39,591 bases of DNA from Acidimicrobiia bacterium (lineage in GTDB: Bacteria; Actinomycetota; Acidimicrobiia; Acidimicrobiales; CATQHL01), in assembly GCA_009840735.1 (NCBI GenBank), contig VXNF01000082.1, forward strand, positions 1 to 39,591, written 5' to 3'. The notes beneath the pieces were generated by a model that was given only the letters and a program-made list of their open reading frames with translations, had not been told where the DNA came from and ran no database searches. Below are positions 1-8,771 of this stretch, in pieces. The position numbers and the translations under genes were made by a program. Position 1 is the stretch's first letter; the number at the start of each line of letters is the position of its first letter.

Positions 1-94
1 CGCCTGCACCAACACCCCCACCACCCGCGGACCCTGATCCCCGATCCAACGCCATAGGTACCGGCCACGTCCTGAGTCGAACCGCCCTGTACCA

Positions 95-127
95 TTTCGA
101 CGGCATTTTCTGAACTGTTTCGACGGC
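95..127. repeat. Short direct repeat TTTCGACGGC, two copies
   Basis: The 10-base word TTTCGACGGC occurs at 95-104 and again at 118-127, a 23-base period, in an otherwise featureless left edge (1-250). No convincing gene lies in 1-250: short open stretches run in from the window edge, but none resembles a known protein. The repeat could be a pair of protein-binding sites or chance. Confidence 0.35.
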
Positions 128-250
128 GTGGAGCCGCGTGGAGCGCCGCCAGAACCCCGGCACCATCGCCCCACTGGAGTAGCCGTCGTCCGAGTCGCGC
201 GGCGGCATCGCCTCTGGGCGTCGGGACCGTGGCCTACGGTGGACTCGGGC

Positions 251-1465
251 TCAGCGGTCGGCGGCGAGTAGGGCGGCGTTGTGGTATTGGGCGCCGGAGC
301 CGGCGCCGGTGACGAGGGCGACCTCGGCGCCCGGCACCTGTGACGGCCCGGCGGTGCCGCGGATCTGGCGCACGGCCTCGACGATCTTCAGCGTTGGCCC
401 ACCCCAGCCCGCATGCGAGTACGCCAGCAGCCCGCCGTCGGTGTTGGTGGGGTGCCGGCCGTCGAGGCCGATGCCCGCCTCCGCCAGGTAGTCCACACCC
501 TCGCCCTCCCCGCAGAACCCCAGCGTCTCGAACTGCCGGACGACCTCGAAGGTGTTGATGTCGTAGAGCTCGAAGACGTCCACGTCGCCGGGCCGCAGGC
601 TGGCCATGGCGAGGCTGCGGCGGTAGGCGCCGGCGCCGATTCGGGCCACGTCGTCGTAGCGCGGCGGGTCCACGTACTGCTGGCGGTACCACTCCGAGCC
701 CCCACCCAGCACCACCGCCGGTGCTGACGGGCAGTCGCGGGCGCGCTCTACGCTCGTCACGATCATGGCGGCCGCGCCCTCGGTGGCCAGGCACAGGTCC
801 AGCAGCCGGAACGGCTCGGCCACCGGCGGCGAGGCCAGGATGTCGGCGGGCCGGTAGGGACCCCGCCGGTACATCACCGCGGCGGGATTGGCCGACCCCG
901 CGTTGCGGATCGTGGCCGGTACCAGCGCCATCCGCTCGGGATCGGGGGCGAACCGGTGCAGGTAAACCTGCGCCACGAGGGCGAACTGCGCCGCGGTGAG
1001 CGAGCCCCAACACGAGGTGAACTCGTTCTCGGGACGCGTGTAAGCGGCGACGCGCCCGGTGTGGCCAGACGGCACCCTGAGACCCGCAGCGCCGCCGGAC
1101 TCCCCGGCCCGGCCGCCGAAAACCAGCACCGTGGAGCATTGGCCGGCCAGGATGGCGCCGGCGGCGTCGAGCAGGCCGGGGGCGCCCTGCGGGTAGGTGT
1201 CGCCGACCCAGTCGAATCCCTTGCCCAAGACGGCGGTCCAGTCCACCGAGCCGGGCCCGAACACGGTGCCGCCCGGGCCCGGCCAGCGCGCCGAGATGCC
1301 GTCCACCTCGTCGATCGTCATCCCGGCGTCGTCGAGCGCCGCCCGGGCCGCCTCGAGGCAGATCTGGATCGAGTTGCCGTCGAGGCTGCGGGCCTGGCGC
1401 GTGGCCGCCACTCCCGCCACGGCGATCCCGGCGAGTGGATGGCGCGAGCGCCCCGCGCGGCTCAA
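251..1465 (-). CDS. Thiolase-like acetyl-CoA acetyltransferase (SCP-x/lipid-transfer type)
   Basis: A 404-residue protein with the thiolase-superfamily layout: an N-terminal half with the AGQCSTVLVFGG segment, then a C-terminal half with a DVFELYDINTFEV segment and a HPTNTDGG...SHAGWGG motif typical of the SCP-x/non-decarboxylating thiolase-like group. Such proteins are expected to cleave or form 3-oxoacyl-CoA in the cytosol, and they commonly act together with a DUF35 zinc-ribbon partner, which is encoded two genes upstream here. It is the last gene of an eight-gene minus-strand operon. The start codon appears to be TTG, overlapping the ligase stop in a TTGA arrangement, with a GAGGGG-like ribosome site upstream. 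The HPTNTDGG motif replaces the canonical thiolase NxxGG region, so true thiolytic activity is likely but not certain. Confidence 0.8.
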   Translation of the reverse strand: MSRAGRSRHPLAGIAVAGVAATRQARSLDGNSIQICLEAARAALDDAGMTIDEVDGISARWPGPGGTVFGPGSVDWTAVLGKGFDWVGDTYPQGAPGLLDAAGAILAGQCSTVLVFGGRAGESGGAAGLRVPSGHTGRVAAYTRPENEFTSCWGSLTAAQFALVAQVYLHRFAPDPERMALVPATIRNAGSANPAAVMYRRGPYRPADILASPPVAEPFRLLDLCLATEGAAAMIVTSVERARDCPSAPAVVLGGGSEWYRQQYVDPPRYDDVARIGAGAYRRSLAMASLRPGDVDVFELYDINTFEVVRQFETLGFCGEGEGVDYLAEAGIGLDGRHPTNTDGGLLAYSHAGWGGPTLKIVEAVRQIRGTAGPSQVPGAEVALVTGAGSGAQYHNAALLAADR

Positions 1466-3015
1466 ACCTGGCGCCCCTCGCCCCAGAAGCGCCGGCGGAT
1501 CTCGTCCTTGGCGATCTTGCCGACCGCGTTCTTTGGCAGCGCGTCGATCAGCTCCACCCGCTCGGGCACCTTGATCGACGTCAGCTCCGAGTGCCGGCAG
1601 TGCTCCCGCAACTCACCGGGTTCGACCGTCGCCCCTTCCTTGAGCGCCGCCACCGCCACGATGGCCTCGCCCCAGTCGGCATCGGGCACCCCCACCACGG
1701 TGCACTCCAGCACAGCCGGGTGGCGGTAGAGCACGTTCTCGATCTCGGTGGGCGCGATGTTCAGCCCGCCCCGGATGATGAGGTTCTTGAGCCGGTCCAC
1801 GATGTAGATGAAGCCCTCGTCATCGAGGGTGGCCACGTCGCCGGAGTGCATCCAGCCGTCCCGCAGCGACTCGGCGGTGCGTTCGTGGTCCCGGTAGTAG
1901 CCCTTCATGACGTAGGGGCCGCCGAAGATGACCTCGCCCCGCTCCCCCGTGGCGACATCGTTGCCGTCGGAGTCGACCACCCGCACGTCCACGGCGTAGG
2001 AGGGCTGGCCGCACGACCCCAGCAACTCGGGACGTTCCGTCAGCCCCCGGTGGTGGTCCTCCTTGCGCAGCATCGTCCCGATGGAGGCGATCTCGGCCAT
2101 CCCGTAGAGCTGGTTGAAGACGTTGCCGAATCGACCGACCAACTCGGCGAGGCGCTCCGGCGAGATCGGCGAGGCGCCGTAGCCGAGCGTCACCAGCCCG
2201 CCCAGCAGGCCGTCGCGAGCCGGCGGCAGGCGGTCCAGGAGTCGCATCAGCTGGGTGGGCACGAGGAAGGAGTGCGTGACGCCTTGGCGATCGGTGGTCT
2301 CTGCGAATCCCCGGGGTTCGAAGCTGCGGCTGTCCCGGAAACCTAGGGCCGCTCCCATCAGCAGCACCGGCACGATCGTGATGTTGACGCTGGAGTTGTG
2401 CGGGATCTGCAACAGGTAGCGGCTGTGCCGGCTGATCTCGTACTCCAGCGCGGTCACCATGGCGTGCTGCAGCACCCGGGCATGGTCGAAGAGGACGCCC
2501 TTGGGCCGCCCGGTGGTGCCGCTGGTGTAGACGATGCAGAAGTCGTCATCGGACCGGACCTCGTGCAGGGTGGTCGGCGGTGCCGGCGAACCCGCGGCCA
2601 CCAGGGATCGGTACGGCTCCCCCTCGATGTCCAGCACCTCGAGGTCGTACTTCTCGGCCACCTCGGCTGTTTGGGGGAGGTGCTCGGTATCGCACAGCAG
2701 CAGGCGCGGCCGGGCGTTGTCCACGATCTGGTCCAACTCGACGGGGCCGAGGCGGAAGTTGAGCCCCACGTAGACAGCGCCGGCCTTGGTTATCCCACCG
2801 AGCACCTCGACGACCTCGGGGCGGTTCGCCACAAGCAGCGCCACGCGGTCACCGGGCTCGATGCCGAGCGCGCCGGAGAGGGTGTTGGCAGTCCGGTTCG
2901 TCCGCTCCTCCAGGTCCGCCCAGGTCACGTCACGGCGCTGCGGCCCCACGTCGAACAGCGCGGTCCCGTGCGGGTAGCGCACGGCGTTGCGCCGGAACGC
3001 CAGGCCGACGTTCAC
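1462..3015 (-). CDS. AMP-dependent acyl-CoA synthetase/ligase
   Basis: A 517-residue ANL-superfamily enzyme. It carries the phosphate-binding loop YTSGTTGRPKG at about residues 168-178, the YGMAE adenylate motif, the SGD of the MHSGDVATLD segment, the DRLKNLIIRGG hinge and the C-terminal PKNAVGKIAKDEIRR lysine motif. It should activate a carboxylate with ATP and CoA through an acyl-AMP intermediate; the substrate cannot be read from sequence. The GTG start at 3015 has a GGGGAG ribosome site upstream. The gene overlaps the following thiolase-like gene by four bases and lies 85 bases after the zinc-ribbon/OB gene, so the three are probably co-translated. It is a different subfamily from the second ligase at 10.1 kb, which suggests two acids or two stages of one pathway. 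Confidence 0.93.
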   Translation of the reverse strand: MNVGLAFRRNAVRYPHGTALFDVGPQRRDVTWADLEERTNRTANTLSGALGIEPGDRVALLVANRPEVVEVLGGITKAGAVYVGLNFRLGPVELDQIVDNARPRLLLCDTEHLPQTAEVAEKYDLEVLDIEGEPYRSLVAAGSPAPPTTLHEVRSDDDFCIVYTSGTTGRPKGVLFDHARVLQHAMVTALEYEISRHSRYLLQIPHNSSVNITIVPVLLMGAALGFRDSRSFEPRGFAETTDRQGVTHSFLVPTQLMRLLDRLPPARDGLLGGLVTLGYGASPISPERLAELVGRFGNVFNQLYGMAEIASIGTMLRKEDHHRGLTERPELLGSCGQPSYAVDVRVVDSDGNDVATGERGEVIFGGPYVMKGYYRDHERTAESLRDGWMHSGDVATLDDEGFIYIVDRLKNLIIRGGLNIAPTEIENVLYRHPAVLECTVVGVPDADWGEAIVAVAALKEGATVEPGELREHCRHSELTSIKVPERVELIDALPKNAVGKIAKDEIRRRFWGEGRQV

Positions 3016-3100
3016 GCCGGCACTCCCCTGCCGTTGCCTCGCCGCGCCGATCGGCCGCGGCGCCCGGCGAGTCGAGACCCCCGCGCCGTCCTGGCAGTAC

Positions 3101-3526
3101 TCACGCGGCGGCCCCCGCAGCGCTGCGACCGGTGACGCACGGGGCGAACGCCGGCAGCAGGGAACCGTCGGGCCCGGCCACGAACCGGATCTGCACCTCC
3201 ATCCCGATGCGCACCCCCTCGGGCGGGCAGTCCACGATCCACGTGAGCAAGTGCCAGCCCTCGGCCACGTCCACGATGGCCAGGGTGTACGGCGCCTCGA
3301 AGGCCGGCTCCGGGGGGCGATGCACCACGGTGAAGCTGTAGACCGTGCCGCGCCCGGTGCTCGGCTGGTAGCTCCACTGCTCGCTGCCGCAGTACGGGCA
3401 CACCACCTGAGGCGTGAAGAAGCTCCGCCCGCAGCGCCCGCAGACCGGCCGCAGCAACTCGCCCCGGTCGACTCCGGCCCAGAACTCGCCGGTCAGCGCG
3501 CGGTCGGCGCGGTCCGGCGGGGTCAT
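3101..3526 (-). CDS. Zn-ribbon/OB-fold acyl-CoA-binding protein (DUF35 family)
   Basis: A 141-residue protein with an N-terminal rubredoxin-like zinc ribbon, C29-x2-C32 and C43-x2-C46, followed by an OB-fold domain (the GRGTVYSFTVVHR and APYTLAIVDVAEG strands). This is the classical DUF35/ChsH2-like architecture. Members bind acyl-CoA and work as partners of thiolase-like or MaoC-like enzymes in steroid side-chain and other CoA-linked degradation. The thiolase-like protein two genes downstream is the natural partner. The ATG at 3526 lies six bases beyond the stop of the upstream two-module protein, indicating translational coupling. All four zinc ligands are present. Confidence 0.88.
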   Translation of the reverse strand: MTPPDRADRALTGEFWAGVDRGELLRPVCGRCGRSFFTPQVVCPYCGSEQWSYQPSTGRGTVYSFTVVHRPPEPAFEAPYTLAIVDVAEGWHLLTWIVDCPPEGVRIGMEVQIRFVAGPDGSLLPAFAPCVTGRSAAGAAA

Positions 3527-3532
3527 CGGCGT

Positions 3533-4405
3533 TCAGTCCTCGTGCACCAGCAGCGCCATGGCGGCTTCCGACACAGCCATGCCCACCTCCACGCCCCGCT
3601 GCACCGCGACGCTGTTGCAAGCACCCACCTTGCCGATCTCATAGGCCTTGAAGGCGTCGCCGATGGGCGCCGTCCAAGCGTCGAAGGAGCCCCCGGCGAG
3701 GCCGTGTCGCTCCACGATGGCCAGCCCGGCGATGCCCGCGTCGTTCTTACCGCGCCCGCCGTCGGCGCAGATGAATCCGTGCGGGCTGACCTCCAGCAGG
3801 AAGTCGGCGCCGCTGCGACCGGTGTGGCCCGCCGTCACGAGGACGTTGCGCGAGTCGCCGGGCTGGGCGAAGACGATGGAGTCGGTCACCACTAGCTCTC
3901 TGCCCGTCGGCGAGGCAGCCACGACCGCGCGGCGGATCTTGGTGCCCTCGTCAATCTCGCCGGCCGGGTCGTTGCAGGCCAGCAGCCGGGCGGCCTCGCG
4001 GACCGGCATCCCCTCGGCCACGCCGCAGCGCTCGGCATAGATGTTGAACCGGCTGATCACGCCGCAGGCGTACTGGTCCATCCCGTTGCCCAGTTCAGCG
4101 CTGGCGGCCGAAGCGGTGGCGGCGGGGATGCCGAGCGCTTCCAAGTACCACAGGCCCGCGATACCGGCGCCGTCCATCCCCACGTCGCCGTCGTGTCCGA
4201 TCACGGCGCGGGGCCGATGGGGCGCCATGAGCCGGGCGGGCAGCACCCCCAGGTACGAGGCCGGCACGACGACGTCGCTCTGGGAGTTGCGGGCGTCCAC
4301 GTAGCGAGCCGAGTCCATGACCACGATCCGCCGGTCGCCGTGAGCGGCCACGACCTCCTGGGGGTGATCGGCTTCATTCGCCAGCAGCGGCGCTTCGGTG
4401 GCCAT
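3533..4405 (-). CDS. Unrecognised protein with two tandem copies of one ~116-residue module (paralogue 1)
   Basis: I do not recognise this 290-residue protein as a characterised family. Residues 27-142 and 171-286 align with each other over their whole length with about one gap. Matching landmarks are DS (31-32 and 175-176), V-x-V-x-A near 45-49 and 188-192, DG-x-x-G (72-76 and 215-219), AGIAGL (80-85 and 223-228), a Tyr (112 and 255), an Asn (121 and 264) and G-M followed by EAA. It is therefore an internal tandem duplication. It has no signal peptide or membrane segment. A paralogue lies in the divergent operon (11793-12692). The start has an AAGGGA ribosome site. Context between an amidohydrolase and the zinc-ribbon/OB protein suggests a role in CoA-linked acid degradation. 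Duplicated modules with conserved Asp and Gly would fit an enzyme with pseudo-twofold symmetry, but the reaction is unknown. Confidence 0.85.
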   Translation of the reverse strand: MATEAPLLANEADHPQEVVAAHGDRRIVVMDSARYVDARNSQSDVVVPASYLGVLPARLMAPHRPRAVIGHDGDVGMDGAGIAGLWYLEALGIPAATASAASAELGNGMDQYACGVISRFNIYAERCGVAEGMPVREAARLLACNDPAGEIDEGTKIRRAVVAASPTGRELVVTDSIVFAQPGDSRNVLVTAGHTGRSGADFLLEVSPHGFICADGGRGKNDAGIAGLAIVERHGLAGGSFDAWTAPIGDAFKAYEIGKVGACNSVAVQRGVEVGMAVSEAAMALLVHED

Positions 4406-4550
4406 GTCAATCCCTTCGATCCGCTGACGTGCAGGTGCCGGTCGCCCCCAGCGCGGCGTGCCCTCCCGACAGCGGCGAGGGCGGGGCCGGCAACCCCCGG
4501 GGTCGATGCGGGCCGGCGGCCAGCGCGACAGGCGGGATCCGAAGCACGGC

Positions 4551-5594
4551 TCAGCGGTCCGCCAGCAGATGCGGCGCCCGGTCGCTTAGGCGCAGCAGCC
4601 GGGCGGCGTTGGCGTTCAGGGTCGCTGCCAAGTGGGCCACGTCGGGGCCGGTGCCGCGGTCCCAGCCGCCGAAGTTGGTGCCGTAGACGAGCCGGTCGGT
4701 GCCGAGCACACTGGTCACGAAAGCGAACTCCGCCGCCCCGGTCACATGGCAGTCGAACCATAGGCGGCCCAACTGTTCGTCGAAGACGCCGACGGGCTTC
4801 AACCACGGCGGCGAGGCGGGCCGGCGCTCGGCCAGTTTGCGCAGCTTGCCGAGTACCAGCGCCAGCGATCCCCCGCCGTGGCTCAGGCAGAGGTCCAACT
4901 TCGGGTGCCGCCGCAGCACCCCTCCGAAGACGAGGGTTGCCGCCGCCAGCGCCTCCTCGAAGGAGTACTCCAGCACGAGGTCCAGGTCCCAGCGCCGCAG
5001 CCGGTGGTCCAGCAGCGGGCCGTCGATGCCCGACTGGGTGGGGTGCAGGAACAGCGGCACGTCGAGTTCGACGCACGTCGCGTAGACCGCGTCCATGTCC
5101 GGGGCGTCCAGCGGGGTCCCGAACTCGGTGCCGATGTAGCCGCCGAGCAGGCCCAGGTCGGCCACGATGCGCCGAAGCTCCGCGCAGGCCGCCTCGATGT
5201 CCTGCATGGGCAGGGCGCCGAGGCCCACGAAACGATCGGGATGGGCAGCCACCACCTCGGCCAGGCTGTCGTTGTGCGCACCGCAGAAGTCCACCGCGGC
5301 GGCAGCGTCGATGAAGTGCAGGTAGGTCAGCGGGTTCGGCGACAGCGCCTGAACCCTGATCCCGGCTTCGTCCATGGCGTCGAGGCGCATGTCGACCTCG
5401 ATGAACAACGACCCCCGGTAGGCCACGCCGTCGAGCTGATAGTCGCCCACCCGAAACCAGGGGCTGCCGTCAGGGTGGCAGCCGATCTCGGGACCGCAGG
5501 CGCCCGCCCGGCCCATCGAGCCTTCCAGCACGATGTGGCCGTGGACATCGATTAGGCCGCCAGGGCCGGCGGCTGGAGCATCGGCGCCGCTCAC
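4551..5594 (-). CDS. Amidohydrolase family 2 protein (ACMSD-like TIM barrel)
   Basis: A 347-residue metal-dependent TIM-barrel hydrolase or decarboxylase. The metal-binding HxH is in IDVHGHIVLEG near the N-terminus, a metal-ligand His is in PLFLHPTQ, and another conserved His is in LCLSHGGG. The C-terminal motif reads VYGTNFGGWD, with Asn where many ACMSD-type enzymes have the catalytic Asp (GxDyP). I place the start at the GTG whose first three bases form a GTGA overlap with the upstream stop, because a GGAGGG ribosome site precedes it; a longer in-frame version would begin inside the upstream gene. Relatives decarboxylate aminocarboxymuconate semialdehyde, resorcylate or similar acids, or hydrolyse lactones. 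The adjacent carboxymuconolactone-decarboxylase-like gene fits a ring-cleavage or decarboxylation step. Confidence 0.85.
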   Translation of the reverse strand: MSGADAPAAGPGGLIDVHGHIVLEGSMGRAGACGPEIGCHPDGSPWFRVGDYQLDGVAYRGSLFIEVDMRLDAMDEAGIRVQALSPNPLTYLHFIDAAAAVDFCGAHNDSLAEVVAAHPDRFVGLGALPMQDIEAACAELRRIVADLGLLGGYIGTEFGTPLDAPDMDAVYATCVELDVPLFLHPTQSGIDGPLLDHRLRRWDLDLVLEYSFEEALAAATLVFGGVLRRHPKLDLCLSHGGGSLALVLGKLRKLAERRPASPPWLKPVGVFDEQLGRLWFDCHVTGAAEFAFVTSVLGTDRLVYGTNFGGWDRGTGPDVAHLAATLNANAARLLRLSDRAPHLLADR

Positions 5595-6331
5595 CCTCGA
5601 CCCTCCATGATGCCGTCCGCGCCCGGCAGCCAGGCCGCCACGCCCGCCACCGGGATGGCGCAAATCACCGCCTCGGTGATCTGCGCCTCGCTGCAGCCGG
5701 CCCGCCGGGCACCGTTGGCGTGGACGTTGACGAACCTTGCAGAGAACTCAGCGGCGTTGACAGTACACAGCAGCAGTTCGGCATGTTGGGCGTCCAGCAC
5801 GTTCTCTGCCAGGGACCACTCCCGCATCAGCACGTAGCCCTCCAACGCCCGGGGGGCTTCGTCGGCCATCAGCTTCACGTACTCGGGCACGAACCCGAAG
5901 TAGTCATCGAAGTAGTCCAGGCACGCCCGGCGATCCAGAGGGAACTCCTGCGGGTCGCCGCCCCCGGCGCGTAGCCGCCGCCCGAAGGTCTCCTCAACAG
6001 CCGAGTTGAACAAGGCGTAGACGGCCTCGCCGCGAGAGATCAGCACGGTGAGAGCGGCGCCCCGCGCCACGTCGAGCTCGAGGCCAAGATCCCGAGACCG
6101 CTGCAGTTGGCTCAGCAGCATCTCGCGGTGGCCCTTGACCGACGCAGCGGCGGCCATGTAGAGGGCTTTCGCCCAGGCGGGGCAGGCGCCGTCGGTGTCG
6201 ATCACCTCGCGCAACCGGGCGAGTCCTTCAGCGAACTTGGGCGAGACGGCGTCGATCTGGCCGCTGGCGAGGGCCGCGCTCGCGAGGACCGAACGATCGG
6301 CGCCTCCGACGAGAGTTGGCTGGACTGTCAT
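5591..6331 (-). CDS. Carboxymuconolactone decarboxylase/AhpD-like protein
   Basis: A 246-residue all-helical protein. The C-terminal half (about residues 150-235) has the CMD-family core: LDAQHAELLLCTVNAAEF, then a conserved His in NVHANGARRAG, then the AQITEAVICAIPVAG helix. The first half (about 50-110, with a KGHREML segment) looks like a degenerate second CMD-type helical repeat. The usual peroxidatic CxxC of AhpD proteins is absent, since only a single Cys precedes the His, so peroxidase activity is doubtful and a decarboxylase or binding role is more likely. An excellent AGGAGG ribosome site precedes the ATG at 6331. It is translationally coupled to the downstream amidohydrolase. Confidence 0.78.
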   Translation of the reverse strand: MTVQPTLVGGADRSVLASAALASGQIDAVSPKFAEGLARLREVIDTDGACPAWAKALYMAAAASVKGHREMLLSQLQRSRDLGLELDVARGAALTVLISRGEAVYALFNSAVEETFGRRLRAGGGDPQEFPLDRRACLDYFDDYFGFVPEYVKLMADEAPRALEGYVLMREWSLAENVLDAQHAELLLCTVNAAEFSARFVNVHANGARRAGCSEAQITEAVICAIPVAGVAAWLPGADGIMEGRG

Positions 6332-6404
6332 GGAACCTCCTGAAGTGATTCGACTAGAGAGAATCGGCTGGCGGCCGGCCCGGCCGTCGGCGGCGTTGCG
6401 CCTC

Positions 6405-7157
6405 TCAGAGCTTGGACACTTCGCCGCCGTCGATCACGAAACTGGCGCCTGTCACGAAACCCGAGAGCGGCGAAGCCAGGTAGCACACCAGCGGACCCAG
6501 CTCGGCGGGCTCGCCCATGCGCCGCATCGGTATCTTCCGCAGCCGGGCCGCCAGCATCGCCTCGTCCGCCATGACCTGCGCTTGGGCGTCGGTGGCGAAG
6601 GCGCCCGGGGCGATCATGTTGACCCGGATGCCGTGGCGCGCCCATTCGGCCGCCAACGCCTCGGTGAGGCGGGCCAGCGCGCCCTTGGAGGCGCTGTAGG
6701 CAGCCAACAGGGGCTTGCCCTTGAGGCTCGACGTGGAGCCCATGTTGATGATCGAGCCGCCCGCGCCCGCGGCGATGAAATGGTCGGCGGCGGCCTGCGA
6801 CAGGACCGCCGGCCCGGTCACATTCACCGCCAGCACGTCGGCCAGCACGGACAGATCCTGGCCCACGAACGTGCCGGCGGGGGCGATGCCCGCGTTGTTG
6901 ACCACGCAGTCCAGGCGTCCGAAGCGCTCGACGGCGGCCCCGGTGAGGCCGGCTACCTCCGAGGCGTCGCGCATGTCGCAGCGAACCGGGTGGATTCGTC
7001 CGCCGCTGTCGCCGGCCAAGGCCGCGAGGGCGTCGGTCGAGCGCGCCGCCGCCACCACCCTGGCACCTTCGGCGGCAAGGGCCTCCGCGGCAGCCCGACC
7101 GAGCCCGCGACTGGCGCCGGTGACGATGGCGACGTGTTCGCTGAGTCGCAAGTCCAT
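6405..7157 (-). CDS. Short-chain dehydrogenase/reductase (SDR)
   Basis: A 250-residue classical SDR, probably NAD(P)-dependent. It shows the TGASRGLG cofactor loop (residues 13-20), NNAG (87-90), Ser141, Tyr154 and Lys158 of the catalytic set (GSTSSLKG...YSASK), and the C-terminal GASFVIDGG motif. I chose the ATG at 7157 because an AGGAGG site lies 13 bases upstream and the Rossmann fold begins at once; an in-frame extension of 23 residues is non-conserved. In this operon it probably oxidises a hydroxyacyl-CoA or cyclic alcohol between the acyl-CoA dehydrogenase and thiolase-like steps. Confidence 0.9.
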   Translation of the reverse strand: MDLRLSEHVAIVTGASRGLGRAAAEALAAEGARVVAAARSTDALAALAGDSGGRIHPVRCDMRDASEVAGLTGAAVERFGRLDCVVNNAGIAPAGTFVGQDLSVLADVLAVNVTGPAVLSQAAADHFIAAGAGGSIINMGSTSSLKGKPLLAAYSASKGALARLTEALAAEWARHGIRVNMIAPGAFATDAQAQVMADEAMLAARLRKIPMRRMGEPAELGPLVCYLASPLSGFVTGASFVIDGGEVSKL

Positions 7158-7259
7158 CGGGTCGAACCCGCCTCCTGTGTTGGGTGGGCCGTCCGTCGCT
7201 GGCCGCCGCGCCGGCAACGCCCCCACCGGCGGCGCTGGCCGAGTCCCTGCGGCGGACGC

Positions 7260-8450
7260 TCAGTCGGCGGTGCCGTCGGTCGCTTCGGCGGCGACGATAT
7301 CCCGACAGAGCCGGTTGGCGATGCCCAGACGTAGCACCTCGCTGGCCCCCTCGTAGATGCGCATGGGCCGAGCCTGGCGGTAGTACTGCTCGATGCGCGA
7401 GCCCCGGACGAGCCCCCAGCGGCCCATGACCTGCACGCAGCGGTCCACGACCCGGCAGGCCGCCTCGGTGGCGGCCAGCTTGGCCAGCGACGAGTAGTCG
7501 AGGCTGCCGGCGGGATCCTCGCGGGCGGCGTCCGCGGCGCGGTAGGCCAGCAGGCGGCTGGACTCCAGGTCGGCCCACGAGTCGGCCAGCAGGGCCGCCA
7601 CCGGTCCGAGGCGCACCAGCGGGCGCCCGAACTGCCGGCGCGCCGCGGCGTGGGCAGCGGCTACCTCCAGAGCCCCCTCCATAAGCCCGACCGCGGCGCC
7701 CGCCACCGAGGCGCGAAAGATTGCCAGCGTGGCCAGCACGTGGGCGAAACCTCGACCCGGCGCGCCGAGTCGGTGCTCGGGACCCAGCCGCACCGCCTCG
7801 AAGGTCACCTCCCCGAGGACGTGGGGGGCGGTGATCTCCGGACTGGGCCGGACGCTCACCCCCTCGGCGCCCGCGGGCACCAGCACCAGCGAGTAGAGGT
7901 CGTCGCCGCCTCCGGGCGCCGGTTCGCGCACCAAGGTGGTGAAGAAGGCCGCCACGGGGGCGTTGGAGATGAACGACTTGGCGCCCTCCAGCACCAGCGA
8001 GCCGCCTGCGCCGGACTCGGGGCGCAGCGCCGTCGTGATCGACTTGAGGTCCGAGCCAGCCTCGGGCTCAGTCAGCGCCAAGGCCGCGAGGGCCTCGCCG
8101 GTCGCCACCTTCGGCAGCCAGCGGCGGCACTGCTCGGCGCTGCCTGCAGCCGAGATGGGGTAGGCGCCGATCCCTTGCAGGGCGAACAGCGCGTCGAGGT
8201 GGGCCGAGGCCTTCATGAACACCTCCCGCACCACGCAGACCGCCAGGGGATCCACCCGCTCGAAGCGCCCTCCGTGGGCGGCCGGCACCATCAACCCGCA
8301 CAGCCCCGAGTCCCGAAGCGCCGCCAGCGTGGGAGGGTGCAGCTCCGAGCTCTCGTCGGCTTCTAACGCAAATCCCGCCACGGCCGCGGCCACCGCCCCA
8401 GCCTCGGCCCTAATGTCCCGATACACCGGCGGCAACTCAAAGATCGTCAT
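7260..8450 (-). CDS. Acyl-CoA dehydrogenase
   Basis: A 396-residue FAD enzyme of the acyl-CoA dehydrogenase family. It has the FAD/substrate motif ALTEPEAGSD, the FISNAP segment, the C-terminal helical domain (RRQFGRPL, QVMGRWGLVRG) and the RIYEGASEVLRL segment that carries the catalytic Glu position of this family. It should introduce an alpha,beta double bond into an acyl-CoA. The ATG at 8450 (MTIFELPP) is preferred; the in-frame upstream extension of 24 residues is Arg/Ala-rich and unlike the family N-terminus. It is the first gene of the minus-strand degradation operon. Confidence 0.93.
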   Translation of the reverse strand: MTIFELPPVYRDIRAEAGAVAAAVAGFALEADESSELHPPTLAALRDSGLCGLMVPAAHGGRFERVDPLAVCVVREVFMKASAHLDALFALQGIGAYPISAAGSAEQCRRWLPKVATGEALAALALTEPEAGSDLKSITTALRPESGAGGSLVLEGAKSFISNAPVAAFFTTLVREPAPGGGDDLYSLVLVPAGAEGVSVRPSPEITAPHVLGEVTFEAVRLGPEHRLGAPGRGFAHVLATLAIFRASVAGAAVGLMEGALEVAAAHAAARRQFGRPLVRLGPVAALLADSWADLESSRLLAYRAADAAREDPAGSLDYSSLAKLAATEAACRVVDRCVQVMGRWGLVRGSRIEQYYRQARPMRIYEGASEVLRLGIANRLCRDIVAAEATDGTAD

Positions 8451-8555
8451 CTGCTCTGACCTGGCCGCGGCTTCACGCCGGCCTCGCCGCGGCGCAACCG
8501 TCCTTTCGGCCTGCGACGCCAAGGCCGCTCTGCGGTCGGTGATGGGCTCGCCATC

Positions 8556-8771
8556 TCAGGCAGCGAGTTGGAGTTTGGCGCGGAGGTACTCCATCCCCCG
8601 GTCGCCCTTCACGCTGTTGCAATGCCCACAAAGCAGTTGCAGATTCTCCAGGTGATCCGTGCCACCCTTCTTGCGGGCAATTCGGCAGATTGTCACCAGT
8701 CCAAATCGTCTGGTGTGCCCAATTCGCCTCACCCATACGCGTGATCGTACACCAAAGCGCAATTTGAACAC
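8556..8771 (-). pseudogene. HNH endonuclease remnant
   Basis: A 71-residue open frame whose second half, GGTDHLENLQLLCGHCNSVK and the following GDRGMEYLRAKL, is the C-terminal half of an HNH nuclease domain like that found in HNH endonucleases and at the end of some DNA methyltransferases. The upstream half is lost or scrambled: the first zinc-binding CxxC and the catalytic Asp-His (normally just before the ARKKGG segment) are missing, replaced by ICRI. The surrounding bases are more A+T-rich than the neighbouring operons. The start would be GTG. I read it as a decayed fragment from a transferred restriction or mobile element. Confidence 0.7.

Noticed and set aside
1-250. Possible end of a gene entering from the left edge
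   Set aside because: Short open stretches exist on the plus strand, but none has recognisable protein similarity or a clear stop context.
6328-7578. 416-residue minus-strand frame across the SDR and dehydrogenase genes
   Set aside because: Arg/Gly-rich shadow of two genes with clear family motifs in other frames.
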